Assembly: GCA_014799465.1 (NCBI GenBank)
Contig: JAAVHZ010000058.1
Span: forward strand, 1-64,000
Length of the DNA: 64,000 bases
DNA from: Lachnospiraceae bacterium
Lineage (GTDB): Bacteria; Bacillota; Clostridia; Lachnospirales; Lachnospiraceae
Direction: 5' to 3'
Positions 8,953 to 17,270 of this stretch are shown here, one piece after another. The notes beneath the pieces were generated by a model. That model was not told where the DNA came from. It worked only from the letters and a program-made list of their open reading frames with translations, and searched no databases. Numbering within the stretch: position 1 is the stretch's first letter; each line of letters begins with the position of its first letter. The position numbers and the translations under genes are program-made.

Positions 8953-8989
8953 CTGTTGTTAGTTTATATAATCATAACAACAGTTTTTT
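8953..8989 (+). terminator. secG terminator
   Basis: CTGTTGTTA (8953-8961) pairs with TAACAACAG (8975-8983), followed by TTTTTT. It ends just at the stop codon of the reverse-strand gene 8988-9620. The T-run is only on the + strand, so it serves secG. Confidence 0.85.
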
Positions 8990-9620
8990 ATTTTCTTTTG
9001 TTTTTTATTAATCCTAAAACACTTAAAACTACAAAGATAAGTATAATTAAAAGATATGAAATTGCACTTGTGCGATTGCGGGCAGCATTTAACTCCACGT
9101 AATAAATAGTGTTATTTTCATAAGATATTCCAATTTGGTTTAAAGCCTGTACATAATAATCCTCAACTTCAGGATTTATGGTATCGATTACTCCTTTAAC
9201 GGTCATTTTTTTAGTCAATGAAGATGCAGTACTACCTTCATTAATATGTTCTAAATAATTTATGGTATCATCACAAATGTCATTTAACATTCTAATTTGC
9301 TTCTTATTATTGGCTTTCAAGGATATTATATCATTATTTGTTAGTAATAAAATAAAATGTTGGTCTTTACCTGTTGGCATCAGGCTGCTATAGTGCTTGG
9401 TTTCAGCATAATTTCCCAGCACACAGTTCACTTCAAGTGAAACGAATTTATCCTTTTGTATTCCTTTGTCTGATGATTCTAATTCGTAGAAATCCATACT
9501 ATTATCAAAAATAACATCTTTGTTGATATAAAACCAGACTATGGTAAGCAAAGAAAAAAATGCAATATATTTTATGGAATTTTTTACAGCTTTTGTATCT
9601 TTTTTGTTAAACATATTCAT
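8988..9620 (-). CDS. Two-TM membrane protein related to the one at 1992
   Basis: 210 aa on the reverse strand. An N-terminal membrane segment (about 16-34, SIKYIAFFSLLTIVWFYI) and a C-terminal one (about 186-205, SYLLIILIFVVLSVLGLI) frame an extracytoplasmic domain. That domain (KDKFVSLEVNCVLGNY, then FILLLTNNDIISL, then KKMTVKGVIDTI) lines up by eye with the outer domain of the 1992-3155 protein. The cytoplasmic part of that protein is missing here. Function is unknown. It sits between secG and rnr, breaking an otherwise conserved gene order. ATG 9620 is preceded on its strand by AAAAGAAAAGAGGT. Confidence 0.7.
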   Translation of the reverse strand: MNMFNKKDTKAVKNSIKYIAFFSLLTIVWFYINKDVIFDNSMDFYELESSDKGIQKDKFVSLEVNCVLGNYAETKHYSSLMPTGKDQHFILLLTNNDIISLKANNKKQIRMLNDICDDTINYLEHINEGSTASSLTKKMTVKGVIDTINPEVEDYYVQALNQIGISYENNTIYYVELNAARNRTSAISYLLIILIFVVLSVLGLIKNKRK

Positions 9621-9732
9621 ACCTCTTTTCTTTTACCAAGTGTGAATTTCTGTAATTCATAAATTATATGACTTTGCGATTGTTTTTATTTTAGCATATA
9701 TCTATATATTAAGCTATTATTTTAACCAGCTT

Positions 9733-9761
9733 TTGACTAATATTGGTAAATGGGTTATACT
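9733..9761 (+). promoter_or_regulatory. Promoter of the rnr-smpB operon
   Basis: TTGACT (9733-9738), 17-base spacer, TATACT (9756-9761). It gives rnr-smpB-HD its own promoter, which is needed because a terminator and an opposing gene separate them from secG. Its presence argues against the ORF extension that would start at 9733. Confidence 0.8.
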
Positions 9762-9813
9762 ATATATAGAATTAAACTATGAACGTGATTCAGCTAAAGA
9801 ATGGAGGATTGCG

Positions 9814-11967
9814 ATGGAAAAGCATTTGATGGAAGATAGGAAAAAAATATTGATGGACATTATAGAGTCTCCTGAATATGTACCAATGAAAATAAAGGAA
9901 CTTGCCATTATACTGAATATTCCAAAAGAAGACAGACATGAACTGGAGGAAGTATTGACAGAATTACTTTCGGAAGGAAAGATTAGTGTATCTAAGCGTG
10001 GTAAGTATGGTAAATCCAGTGGTAATATATTAATAGGGACATTTGAAGGAAATGCAAAAGGATTTGGATTTGTTGTTATAGAAGGTGAAAATGAAGATAT
10101 ATTTATACCTGAAAATGCTGCAGGCTGTGCTATGCATGGAGATAGGGTACAGGTAGTATTAAGAAGTTCCAAATCTGGACGAAGGCGAGAAGGAGAAATT
10201 ATAAAAGTAATTGAGCACAATGTAAAAGAAGTTGTAGGTATATATCAAAAATCCAAAAATTTCGGATTTGTTGTTCCTGATAACACAAAACTTTCAAGAG
10301 ATATATTTATACCAATAGAAAAGTCAAAAGGTGCTGTAAATGGTCATAAAGTGGTGGCAGTAATAACAGATTATGGCTCTAAAGATAGAAAACCGGAAGG
10401 AACAGTTAAGGAAATAATCGGACATGTAAATGATCCGGGAACAGACATAATGTCGGTTATAAAAAGTATGAATCTTCCGATGGAATTTCCTGATGATGTA
10501 TTAAATCAGCTTGATAAAATACCGGATGAAGTGTCAGCAAAAGATATGTCAGGAAGACTTGACTGTCGTGACTGGCAGACTGTTACCATAGATGGTGAAG
10601 ATGCAAAAGATTTGGATGATGCCATTTCACTTCGGAAAGAAAAAGATAAATATGTGCTTGGTGTCCATATTGCTGATGTAACTAATTATGTAAAGGAAGG
10701 AAGCCCTCTTGATAAAGAAGCAGTTAAACGTGGAACCAGTGTGTATCTCGTTGATAGGGTAATACCAATGCTCCCTCATAAACTTTCAAATGGGATATGT
10801 TCATTAAATCAGGGAGTTGACAGGCTTGCACTAAGCTGCATTATGGAAATAAATTTCAGCGGGAAAGTTATAGGTCACAGAATTGCCGAGACAGTTATAA
10901 AAGTTGACAGAAGAATGAGCTATACAAGTGTAAAGAAAATATTAGAAGATAATGATGAAAAAGAAATAAATGAGTATAAAGAGCTTGTTCCGATGTTTAA
11001 ACTTATGGAAGAACTCTCAGTTCTGATAAGAGAAAAAAGAATGAAACGTGGAGCTATAGATTTTGAATTTCCTGAAAGTAAAATAATACTTGATGAAAAG
11101 GGAAAACCTATTGATATAAAACCATATAACAGGAATACGGCAACAAAGATTATTGAGGATTTTATGCTTATTGCAAATGAAACAATAGCAGAAGACTATT
11201 TTTGGCAGGAACTTCCATTTGTATACAGAACACATGACAATCCTGATTCTGAAAAAATGATTAAATTAGGATTATTTATCAGTAACTTCGGATATGGAAT
11301 AAAGACTACCCAAGAAGAGATACATCCGAAAGAATTGCAGAAGCTTCTGGTAAAAATAGAAGGAACACCGGAAGAAGCACTTATAAGCAGGCTCACATTA
11401 CGTTCAATGAAGCAGGCAAAGTATACTACTGTATGTTCAGGTCATTTTGGGTTGGCGGCAAGTTATTACTGTCATTTCACCTCACCAATAAGAAGATACC
11501 CTGATTTGCAGATTCACCGTATCATTAAGGAGAATCTTCGTGGTGGAATAAGTGAAAAAAGGATAAAACATTATAACTCAATTCTACCGGGAATTGCAGA
11601 ACTTTGCAGTTCAAATGAAAGAAGGGCAGATGAAGCAGAGAGGGATACAGATAAATTAAAAATGACAGAATATATGTCACAGCATATAGGTGATGTATAT
11701 GAAGGTGTAGTATCAGGTATTACGAACTGGGGAATGTATGTAGAACTGCCTAATACTATAGAAGGTATGGTAAGAATTACTTCTATAGAAGATGATTATT
11801 ACTATTATGATGAAGAGAAATACGAGCTTGTGGGAGAAGCATCTCAAAGAAAATTCAAATTAGGTCAGAAAGTAAAGGTAGAGGTTGTAAAAACAGATAA
11901 ACTTCTAAGACAGATAGATTTTGAGCTTGTAGAGGAAGAATCGGAAAGGAATTTAAGTGATGGCTAA
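9814..11967 (+). CDS. rnr: Ribonuclease R
   Basis: 717-aa 3'-5' exoribonuclease that degrades structured RNA and, with SmpB-tmRNA, the mRNA of stalled ribosomes. Domain order: N-terminal winged-helix (about 1-75), two cold-shock domains ([17 protein letters not shown] near 83 and [15 protein letters not shown] near 150), the RNB catalytic domain (about 235-570) with the active-site block [14 protein letters not shown], the [12 protein letters not shown] motif, and a C-terminal S1 domain ([20 protein letters not shown]). I start at ATG 9814, six bases after GGAGG (9803-9807); the longer frame begins inside the promoter. The stop overlaps smpB. Confidence 0.96.
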   Translation: MEKHLMEDRKKILMDIIESPEYVPMKIKELAIILNIPKEDRHELEEVLTELLSEGKISVSKRGKYGKSSGNILIGTFEGNAKGFGFVVIEGENEDIFIPENAAGCAMHGDRVQVVLRSSKSGRRREGEIIKVIEHNVKEVVGIYQKSKNFGFVVPDNTKLSRDIFIPIEKSKGAVNGHKVVAVITDYGSKDRKPEGTVKEIIGHVNDPGTDIMSVIKSMNLPMEFPDDVLNQLDKIPDEVSAKDMSGRLDCRDWQTVTIDGEDAKDLDDAISLRKEKDKYVLGVHIADVTNYVKEGSPLDKEAVKRGTSVYLVDRVIPMLPHKLSNGICSLNQGVDRLALSCIMEINFSGKVIGHRIAETVIKVDRRMSYTSVKKILEDNDEKEINEYKELVPMFKLMEELSVLIREKRMKRGAIDFEFPESKIILDEKGKPIDIKPYNRNTATKIIEDFMLIANETIAEDYFWQELPFVYRTHDNPDSEKMIKLGLFISNFGYGIKTTQEEIHPKELQKLLVKIEGTPEEALISRLTLRSMKQAKYTTVCSGHFGLAASYYCHFTSPIRRYPDLQIHRIIKENLRGGISEKRIKHYNSILPGIAELCSSNERRADEAERDTDKLKMTEYMSQHIGDVYEGVVSGITNWGMYVELPNTIEGMVRITSIEDDYYYYDEEKYELVGEASQRKFKLGQKVKVEVVKTDKLLRQIDFELVEEESERNLSDG

Positions 11968-12427
11968 GGAATCTGTTAAATTAATTGCTAACAATAAAAA
12001 AGCATATCATGACTATTTTATTCAGGAAAAATATGAAGCCGGAATAAGCCTGCACGGAACTGAAGTAAAATCACTCAGGATGGGGAAATGCAGCATAAAG
12101 GAATCTTTTGTCCGTATTGAGAATGGAGAAGTATGTCTTTATAATATGCATGTAAGCCCTTATGAAAAAGGCAATATATTCAACAAAGACCCTCTGCGTG
12201 TAAAGAAGCTTTTACTTCATAAATATGAAATAAATAAACTTTCAGGTAAAATGGCTGAAAAGGGATATACTATTGTACCGCTTCAGGTTTACTTTAAAGG
12301 AAGCCTTGTTAAAGTGGAAATTGGTCTTGCAAAGGGTAAAAAATTATATGATAAACGTCAGGATATCATAAAAAAAGACCAAAGACGGGAAGCGGAGAGA
12401 GATTTTAAAGTAAAAAACCTATATTGA
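11960..12427 (+). CDS. smpB: SsrA-binding protein SmpB
   Basis: 155-aa partner of tmRNA in trans-translation; it brings tmRNA to stalled ribosomes and mimics the tRNA anticodon arm. Recognisable features are [14 protein letters not shown] at the start, [15 protein letters not shown], the [12 protein letters not shown] block and a basic C-terminal tail ([14 protein letters not shown]). ATG 11960 is preferred over the adjacent GTG 11957 because AGGAATTT lies upstream and MAKES is the usual N-terminus. The gene overlaps the rnr stop by 8 bases, so it is translationally coupled, and ssrA itself is 0.7 kb downstream. Confidence 0.97.
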   Translation: MAKESVKLIANNKKAYHDYFIQEKYEAGISLHGTEVKSLRMGKCSIKESFVRIENGEVCLYNMHVSPYEKGNIFNKDPLRVKKLLLHKYEINKLSGKMAEKGYTIVPLQVYFKGSLVKVEIGLAKGKKLYDKRQDIIKKDQRREAERDFKVKNLY

Positions 12428-12458
12428 CAGATATGCTAAAACAGCGGAGGAAACCAAA

Positions 12459-13064
12459 GTGTATAATAGTGAAAGAATGGATAGACAGTTTGAATTTTTA
12501 AGAGAACTGGATAAGGAAAAATTCATAGGAAGGCAGACATATCTTACAGATGCAAAAAGAAAAGAAAATGATGCAGAACATGCATGGCATATGGCTGTCA
12601 TGACCTTACTTTTAAGCGAATATTCTAATGAACCTATTGATGTGTTAAAGACAATATCAATGATATTAATACATGATGTGGTGGAAATCGATGCCGGTGA
12701 TACATATGCATATGATGAAGAAGGCAAAAGAACACAGCGAGAACGGGAGCAAAAAGCAGCAGACAGGATATTTGGTCTTTTGCCAGAGGAACAGGCTTAT
12801 AAAATGCGTGAACTTTGGGAAGAATTTGAATCAGGAAAGACACCTGAAGCCAAATTTGCGAAAGTAATGGATAATATTCAGCCTATAATGCTGAATGATG
12901 CTACAGACGGAAAAGCATGGTCAGAACATAGTGTTAAACTAAGTCAGATATTGGAACGTAATAAAAATACACATATTGGGTCAGAACAGCTCTGGAATTA
13001 TGCAAAGGAAAATTTTATAGATGAGAATGTTAAAAAAGGAAGAATCTGTAAAGATGTAAATTAG
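12459..13064 (+). CDS. HD-domain phosphohydrolase, YfbR/HDDC2-like
   Basis: 201-aa cytosolic HD protein. Metal ligands are visible as His41 (DAEHAWHMA), His72-Asp73 (LIHDVVEIDAGD) and the acidic DNIQPIMLND block near residues 139-148. These match the YfbR/HDDC2 group of 5'-deoxynucleotidases, which dephosphorylate nucleoside 5'-monophosphates with Co, Mn or similar ions. The substrate is inferred from the family. The start is GTG 12459, set by CGGAGG (12445-12450); an in-frame ATG at 12477 is the alternative. It lies 31 bases after smpB, in the same transcription unit. Confidence 0.85.
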   Translation: MYNSERMDRQFEFLRELDKEKFIGRQTYLTDAKRKENDAEHAWHMAVMTLLLSEYSNEPIDVLKTISMILIHDVVEIDAGDTYAYDEEGKRTQREREQKAADRIFGLLPEEQAYKMRELWEEFESGKTPEAKFAKVMDNIQPIMLNDATDGKAWSEHSVKLSQILERNKNTHIGSEQLWNYAKENFIDENVKKGRICKDVN

Positions 13065-13067
13065 ACC

Positions 13068-13096
13068 TTGACAGAAAAATGTTATTATTTTATTAT
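13068..13096 (+). promoter_or_regulatory. Promoter of ssrA
   Basis: TTGACA (13068-13073), 17-base spacer, TATTAT (13091-13096), a near-consensus promoter starting four bases after the stop of the HD gene. Transcription should start near 13103, giving a precursor about 16 bases longer than mature tmRNA. Confidence 0.85.
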
Positions 13097-13118
13097 AGCA
13101 TATAGCAGACTTCAATTA

Positions 13119-13461
13119 GGGGTTGTACTGGTTTCGACGGGGTTTTTGAAGTTATGGAAGCCATCCGTGGACTAGGACCACGTAAAAACTTAGAAAATAA
13201 ATATAAACGCTAACGAAAATTTAGCTTACGCTGCCTAGTTGCAGCTGTCAGCCTTAAGTCACCTGCTGCTTAAGAATCTGGCATCGACTTTGCAGGGAAC
13301 TTCTTCGTCAAAGCTTTGAGACGTTGGAAGAATTATGAAGCTACCAATTTTGCAGGTTTGTCAATGAACCTGTGATTGAGGGAATAATTAATCATTGACT
13401 GTGATGGGAGATGCCGTAATGAATGGAATTTCGGACAGGGGTTCGATTCCCCTCAGCTCCA
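13119..13461 (+). ncRNA. ssrA: tmRNA (ssrA)
   Basis: Rescues stalled ribosomes by acting first as an alanyl-tRNA and then as an mRNA for a degradation tag. The 5' end GGGGTTG (13119-13125) pairs with CAGCTCC (13454-13460) to form the acceptor stem, with A 13461 as discriminator. GTACTGGTTTCGACGGGG is the conserved 5' block and GGGGTTCGATTCCCCT is the T-arm. The reading frame GCT AAC GAA AAT TTA GCT TAC GCT GCC TAG (13209-13238) gives the tag ANENLAYAA. The resume codon could also be one codon earlier. The 3' CCA is not encoded (the bases after A are TT), so it must be added by tRNA nucleotidyltransferase. Confidence 0.96.
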
Positions 13462-13467
13462 TTGAAT

Positions 13468-13502
13468 AGAAATGGCTTAAATACAGTATTTAAGCCATTT
13501 CT
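13468..13502 (+). terminator. Hairpin after ssrA, possible terminator
   Basis: AGAAATGGCTTAAA (13468-13481) pairs perfectly with TTTAAGCCATTTCT (13489-13502) around a short loop. The downstream sequence is A-rich rather than T-rich, so it may serve as a 3'-end boundary more than as a strong intrinsic terminator. Confidence 0.55.
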
Positions 13503-13640
13503 AAAACAATGTAAATTAAAAAAATTAACTTTTAGGTCATCTTAGACCGTTACAAAACATAATTATTGTGGTCAAATATTTTAGTACAACTTAATACAAA
13601 GACATATCATATTCGAATATAATTAAATCGTAAAAATATA

Positions 13641-13670
13641 GGGTAGAAGAGAATTTATTATCTTCTACCC
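13641..13670 (+). terminator. Second hairpin between ssrA and the Fic gene
   Basis: GGGTAGAAGA (13641-13650) pairs with TCTTCTACCC (13661-13670), followed by TTAATATTATTAATATTTT. It is the more GC-rich stem of the region and may be the effective stop for ssrA transcripts. The rest of 13503-13747 is AT-rich with no gene that I can support. Confidence 0.5.
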
Positions 13671-13747
13671 TTAATATTATTAATATTTTGAAAGAAATTC
13701 TGAAATTATAAAATTGAATACGATAATATGAAGGAGGTGCTTGCAAT

Positions 13748-14479
13748 ATGGATTATTCCAGACTATCAGAGAAAAAGAATATATTAGATAAAGGCAGGCA
13801 TACAATAGATAAAGTCACTATATCGTCATACGAGAAGGATTTTGAATTGACATATACCCATAATTCAACTGCCATTGAAGGAAATACTCTTACATTAATG
13901 GAAACAAAAGTAGTGTTAGAAGATGGAATTTCCATTGGAGGGAAAGAATTAAGAGAAATTTATGAAGTTGTGAATCACAAAAAGGCATATTACTATGTAA
14001 AAAAATGTATTGATGAAGGCAAACAATTAAATGAGAATATAGTGAAAGACATTCATGCTTACCTGACGGAAAATATTATCATAGGTGGCATATATAGAAA
14101 TCAGGAAGTGAGAATTAGTGGAGCCGGTCATACCCCGCCATCCGGGAATGATATGTATGTACAGATAAAAAATTTCTATACAGATTTAGAAATGAAGAGT
14201 AAAGAACTAAATACCATTGAATTAGCAGCATGGACTCATGCAGAATTTGTGCGAATACATCCTTTTATTGACGGAAATGGGAGAACATCAAGGTTAATTA
14301 TGAATTATCAGCTTATGGTTAATGGTTATCTTCCAATATCAATAGCAAAAGAAAGCAGATTAGAATATTATAACACATTGGAAGAATATGCGGTAAATGG
14401 AAATTTGGGGCAGTTTTCAGAATTGATTGCAGCATTAGAAGAGGAGCAGTTAGATAACTATATAGCATTAATAAAATAG
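13748..14479 (+). CDS. Fic-family AMPylase with N-terminal autoinhibitory motif
   Basis: 243 aa. The catalytic Fic motif HPFIDGNGRTSR is at residues 171-182, with the intact catalytic His and the Arg residues that bind ATP phosphates. Near the N-terminus, STAIEGN (40-46) fits the inhibitory-helix pattern [S/T]xxxE[G/N], where Glu44 would block ATP binding. This marks it as a class II (self-inhibited) Fic protein. Such enzymes transfer AMP to hydroxyl groups of target proteins; the target here is unknown. ATG 13748 follows a strong AAGGAGGTG (13731-13739). It has no partner antitoxin gene upstream, consistent with built-in inhibition. Confidence 0.9.
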   Translation: MDYSRLSEKKNILDKGRHTIDKVTISSYEKDFELTYTHNSTAIEGNTLTLMETKVVLEDGISIGGKELREIYEVVNHKKAYYYVKKCIDEGKQLNENIVKDIHAYLTENIIIGGIYRNQEVRISGAGHTPPSGNDMYVQIKNFYTDLEMKSKELNTIELAAWTHAEFVRIHPFIDGNGRTSRLIMNYQLMVNGYLPISIAKESRLEYYNTLEEYAVNGNLGQFSELIAALEEEQLDNYIALIK

Positions 14480-14528
14480 GAATGGGTGAGGAATCATACT
14501 GGAGATAAGCTGTATTTTTAAATGGTAA

Positions 14529-14557
14529 TTGATTATACACAATGCCTGTGTTATAAT
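14529..14557 (+). promoter_or_regulatory. Promoter of the small gene at 14600
   Basis: TTGATT (14529-14534), 17-base spacer, TATAAT (14552-14557). It is located 43 bases before the ATG at 14600. Confidence 0.7.
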
Positions 14558-14599
14558 TCAGTCATTCTAATTATGATATAAATTGAAAGGTATGATAAT

Positions 14600-14917
14600 A
14601 TGATACATGCTCTCGTACCAGAAGCAGTTATAAGAAAATCACAGACTGTTCCGCCTGATACACTAATAGGAAATACAGAAATGGCGGCCTGCATAGGTCT
14701 GGTGTACAAAGACGCAAAAATAAGTAAAGTGCCTGAGTTCCAGACACCGACAGAATTATATGATGATTTTATGGCGCATCTCAAGGATTTAGATGAATCC
14801 TTAATATCAGAGACATCACTAAAAATGATTGATATGGTAAAACAATATCAGGTATTGCCAATGAAAAACGAAACTATAGATGACCTTAAAATTATATTAA
14901 ATATCACAATAAATTAA
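14600..14917 (+). CDS. Small protein of unknown function
   Basis: 105 aa, soluble, with a short N-terminal part (MIHALVPEAVIRKSQTVPPD) and a helical C-terminal half (ELYDDFMAHLKDLDESLI and following). It has its own good promoter and a ribosome site GAAAGG at 14584-14589. I do not recognise a family. It could be a free-standing gene or a regulatory partner of the Fic gene 120 bases upstream, but nothing in the sequence proves a link. Confidence 0.5.
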   Translation: MIHALVPEAVIRKSQTVPPDTLIGNTEMAACIGLVYKDAKISKVPEFQTPTELYDDFMAHLKDLDESLISETSLKMIDMVKQYQVLPMKNETIDDLKIILNITIN

Positions 14918-14921
14918 AAAT

Positions 14922-14950
14922 TTGACAAAATAAAATTTATATGATATATT
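14922..14950 (+). promoter_or_regulatory. Promoter of the lipoprotein gene at 14994
   Basis: TTGACA (14922-14927), 17-base spacer, TATATT (14945-14950), with TGA as extended -10. It begins five bases after the stop of the upstream gene. Confidence 0.8.
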
Positions 14951-14993
14951 GTGCACTGTAAAAATTTTAAGTTTTAAAAGGAGAGAATTTGAT

Positions 14994-15872
14994 ATGAAAA
15001 AGAAGATAGCAAGTGTTGTATTATTACTTACAATGTCAGTATCACTTGTTGCATGTGGCAACAATGATACAGCACAAAAATCCGGAGCAAAAGAAGCTGA
15101 AGTAAAAGAAGCTGATATAAGTGCATCAGAAGTTATGGCCAAAATGTCTGATTCATCAGAATCCGTAGAAGGTGTTGATGCATCAGTAAGTATTAATTTT
15201 GATGCAGATATCACTGTCGGTGATGAGACTAAAAAAGTAGCAGTTAAAGGAGATATGGATGTAAAGAGCAACGCTGATCCGGTTGAAGCATATGTTAATG
15301 CTGATATGTCCATTAAGGCAGATAAAGAATCTTCAGATATAAAGTATGAAGTATATATGATTGCTGAAGATGATATGTGCAAGGTATACTTTGGTAATGA
15401 CACTGATGGATGGATGAGTACTGAAAAGTCTCTTGATGAACTTGGTTTAGGTGATATAGATGATTTAACAGGCAATATGGATGAAATCAAGGAATACTAT
15501 ACCGAAGAAAATATTGATTCATATTTTGAAAATGTAAAGGTAACAGAGAAAAAAATAGATGGTAAGACATGTTATTCTGTTAAAGGTGATATAGCAGAAG
15601 ATTTACTTGATACAGCAATTGATTCATTAAGTGCTTTAGCAGGCAGCACTGTTGATATTCCTAATGTGAAGATTTCACTTGAAGTTTGTACAGATAAAGA
15701 GACAGGTTCTCCGGTAGAACTGAATATCAAGGCAGATGTAGCTGAAAATGATATGATTAAAGTATCTGCATGTGAGTTAAGCTTTAAATATAACGGAAAT
15801 GAAAAACAGGATATAACGGTTCCTGATGAAGCTTTAGATGCACCGGATATAAGCGGATTGGGATTATACTAA
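14994..15872 (+). CDS. Lipoprotein, DUF6612/LolA-like fold
   Basis: 292 aa. A lipoprotein signal peptide (MKKKIASVVLLLTMSVSLVAC) ends in the lipobox LVAC with Cys21, so the mature protein is anchored on the outer face of the membrane. After an acidic linker, the sequence alternates amphipathic strands (SVSINFDADITVG, VKGDMDVKSN, then YEVYMIAEDDMCKVYFGN) and ends with ELSFKYNGNEKQDITVP. This is the pattern of the DUF6612/LppX-LolA-type half-barrel lipoproteins. The ligand is unknown. ATG 14994 is chosen for AAAGGAGAG at 14977-14985. A strong terminator follows, so it is monocistronic. Confidence 0.8.
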   Translation: MKKKIASVVLLLTMSVSLVACGNNDTAQKSGAKEAEVKEADISASEVMAKMSDSSESVEGVDASVSINFDADITVGDETKKVAVKGDMDVKSNADPVEAYVNADMSIKADKESSDIKYEVYMIAEDDMCKVYFGNDTDGWMSTEKSLDELGLGDIDDLTGNMDEIKEYYTEENIDSYFENVKVTEKKIDGKTCYSVKGDIAEDLLDTAIDSLSALAGSTVDIPNVKISLEVCTDKETGSPVELNIKADVAENDMIKVSACELSFKYNGNEKQDITVPDEALDAPDISGLGLY

Positions 15873-15894
15873 TAACATACAGATTTAATATGAG

Positions 15895-15929
15895 AATAAG
15901 AAGTACTTAATTGTGCTTCTTATTTTTTT
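15895..15929 (+). terminator. Terminator after the 14994 lipoprotein gene
   Basis: AATAAGAAGTAC (15895-15906) pairs with GTGCTTCTTATT (15913-15924) with one G-T pair, followed by a run of seven T to 15929. Confidence 0.9.
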
Positions 15930-15996
15930 GCTATATAAATACAAGTTTTTGTAGTATAATACTTGTTTAAGAGGATATTTCGAAAGAGGTGGTTGC

Positions 15997-16506
15997 ATGA
16001 ATAACGAAGAATATGAGGTTGCCGGATATATATTTGAAAATGAAAAACAGGCAGACCGGGCAAGAAGAGAGTTAAGTGGTATAGAACATATTAATGAACA
16101 GCTTAAAAATAAAAAACCTTCCGAGATGATAGAAATATATAATAGTGTAATTGATAAAAAAATATTTAGAACCCCCATAGGATATGAATATCTTAAAGGT
16201 GTACAAAGAAAGCTTAAGAGCATTCCATCAGTCAAAAAAGAGGATGTAAAACCAATTAAGGTAATTTCAAATACAGCTAATGAGAACAAAAAGCCCCAAA
16301 CTGATGATGGTTTTACAAAAAAGGCATTAATATTTATAAATGTTGTTTTAGTGGCAGTTATAATAATTATGTTTATAATATCTGCCAGTGGCAAGACTAA
16401 ATTTAATGAAAAAAAATACATAGAGCAGATAGAAAACAGGTATTCATCATGGGAAAAAGAACTTAAAGAAAGAGAGAGTATTTTAAATAAAAAAGAAAAT
16501 AAATAA
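15997..16506 (+). CDS. Single-TM protein of unknown function
   Basis: 169 aa. The N-terminal cytosolic part starts NNEEYEVAGYIFENEKQADR and reads like a helical region of about 105 residues. One membrane helix follows (about 110-130, ALIFINVVLVAVIIIMFIIS), then a charged coiled-coil tail (YIEQIENRYSSWEKELKERE). Similar proteins are common in Lachnospiraceae, but I know no function. RBS AAAGAGGTGG at 15981-15990. It lies 73 bases before the response-regulator gene. Confidence 0.7.
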   Translation: MNNEEYEVAGYIFENEKQADRARRELSGIEHINEQLKNKKPSEMIEIYNSVIDKKIFRTPIGYEYLKGVQRKLKSIPSVKKEDVKPIKVISNTANENKKPQTDDGFTKKALIFINVVLVAVIIIMFIISASGKTKFNEKKYIEQIENRYSSWEKELKERESILNKKENK

Positions 16507-16579
16507 TATTTTCACATTTTTAACAAAAATGTATGGTAAATTAAGTTAAATAAATACCTTTGGAAAGGAATGTATTTGT

Positions 16580-17266
16580 ATGAATAATTTGAAAGTTCTT
16601 GTAGTAGATGATGAGAGCAGAATGAGAAAGCTGGTCAAAGATTTCCTTGTAAAAAAAGATTATATCGTTCTTGAGGCAGGTGACGGAGAGGAAGCAATGG
16701 AAAAATTTTATGCTGACAAAGATATTTCTCTTATAATACTTGATGTTATGATGCCAAAGATGGATGGATGGGAGACATGCCGTGAAATACGCAAAAATTC
16801 AAAAGTACCGATTATAATGCTTACTGCAAAAAGTGAAGAACATGATGAACTGCTTGGATTTGAATTGGGAGTGGATGAATATATTTCAAAACCATTCAGT
16901 CCTAAAATTCTTGTAGCAAGGATAGATGCAATATTGAGACGTACCGGTAATATTGATACAGACAGCATTATGAGAGCCGGCATAATAGAAATTGATAAAG
17001 CTGCCCATATAGTTAAAGTTGATGGAAAGCAGGTTGAATTAAGTTTTAAGGAATTTGAACTTTTACAATATTTTATTGAAAATAAAGGCATAGCATTATC
17101 TCGTGAAAAAATACTAAATAGTGTCTGGAATTATGACTATTTTGGAGATGCCAGAACAATTGATACTCATGTTAAAAAACTTAGAAGTAAATTAGGTGAT
17201 AATGCCGATTATATTAAGACTATATGGGGAATGGGATACAAATTCGATGCAAACGAAGAGAAGTAA
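16580..17266 (+). CDS. OmpR/PhoB-family response regulator
   Basis: 228 aa. The receiver domain (1-120) has the acidic pocket Asp10-Asp11 (VVDDE), phospho-acceptor Asp55 (LIILDVMMPKMDG), Thr82 (MLTAK) and Lys104 (ISKPFSP). The C-terminal winged helix (about 128-226) carries LSFKEFELLQYFIENKG and RTIDTHVKKLRSKLG, the DNA-recognition region. It should activate or repress genes when phosphorylated by the kinase encoded immediately downstream. The MacAB-type exporter operon 1.6 kb away is the nearest likely target (inference). Confidence 0.94.
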   Translation: MNNLKVLVVDDESRMRKLVKDFLVKKDYIVLEAGDGEEAMEKFYADKDISLIILDVMMPKMDGWETCREIRKNSKVPIIMLTAKSEEHDELLGFELGVDEYISKPFSPKILVARIDAILRRTGNIDTDSIMRAGIIEIDKAAHIVKVDGKQVELSFKEFELLQYFIENKGIALSREKILNSVWNYDYFGDARTIDTHVKKLRSKLGDNADYIKTIWGMGYKFDANEEK

Positions 17267-17270
17267 TTAT

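Noticed and set aside
8863-9102. 79-codon + strand frame after secG
   Set aside because: It covers the secG terminator and the end of a better reverse-strand gene, and has no ribosome site.
14897-15490. 197-codon reverse frame over the 14994 lipoprotein
   Set aside because: Antisense to a gene with clear signal peptide, promoter and terminator; composition only reflects the opposite strand.
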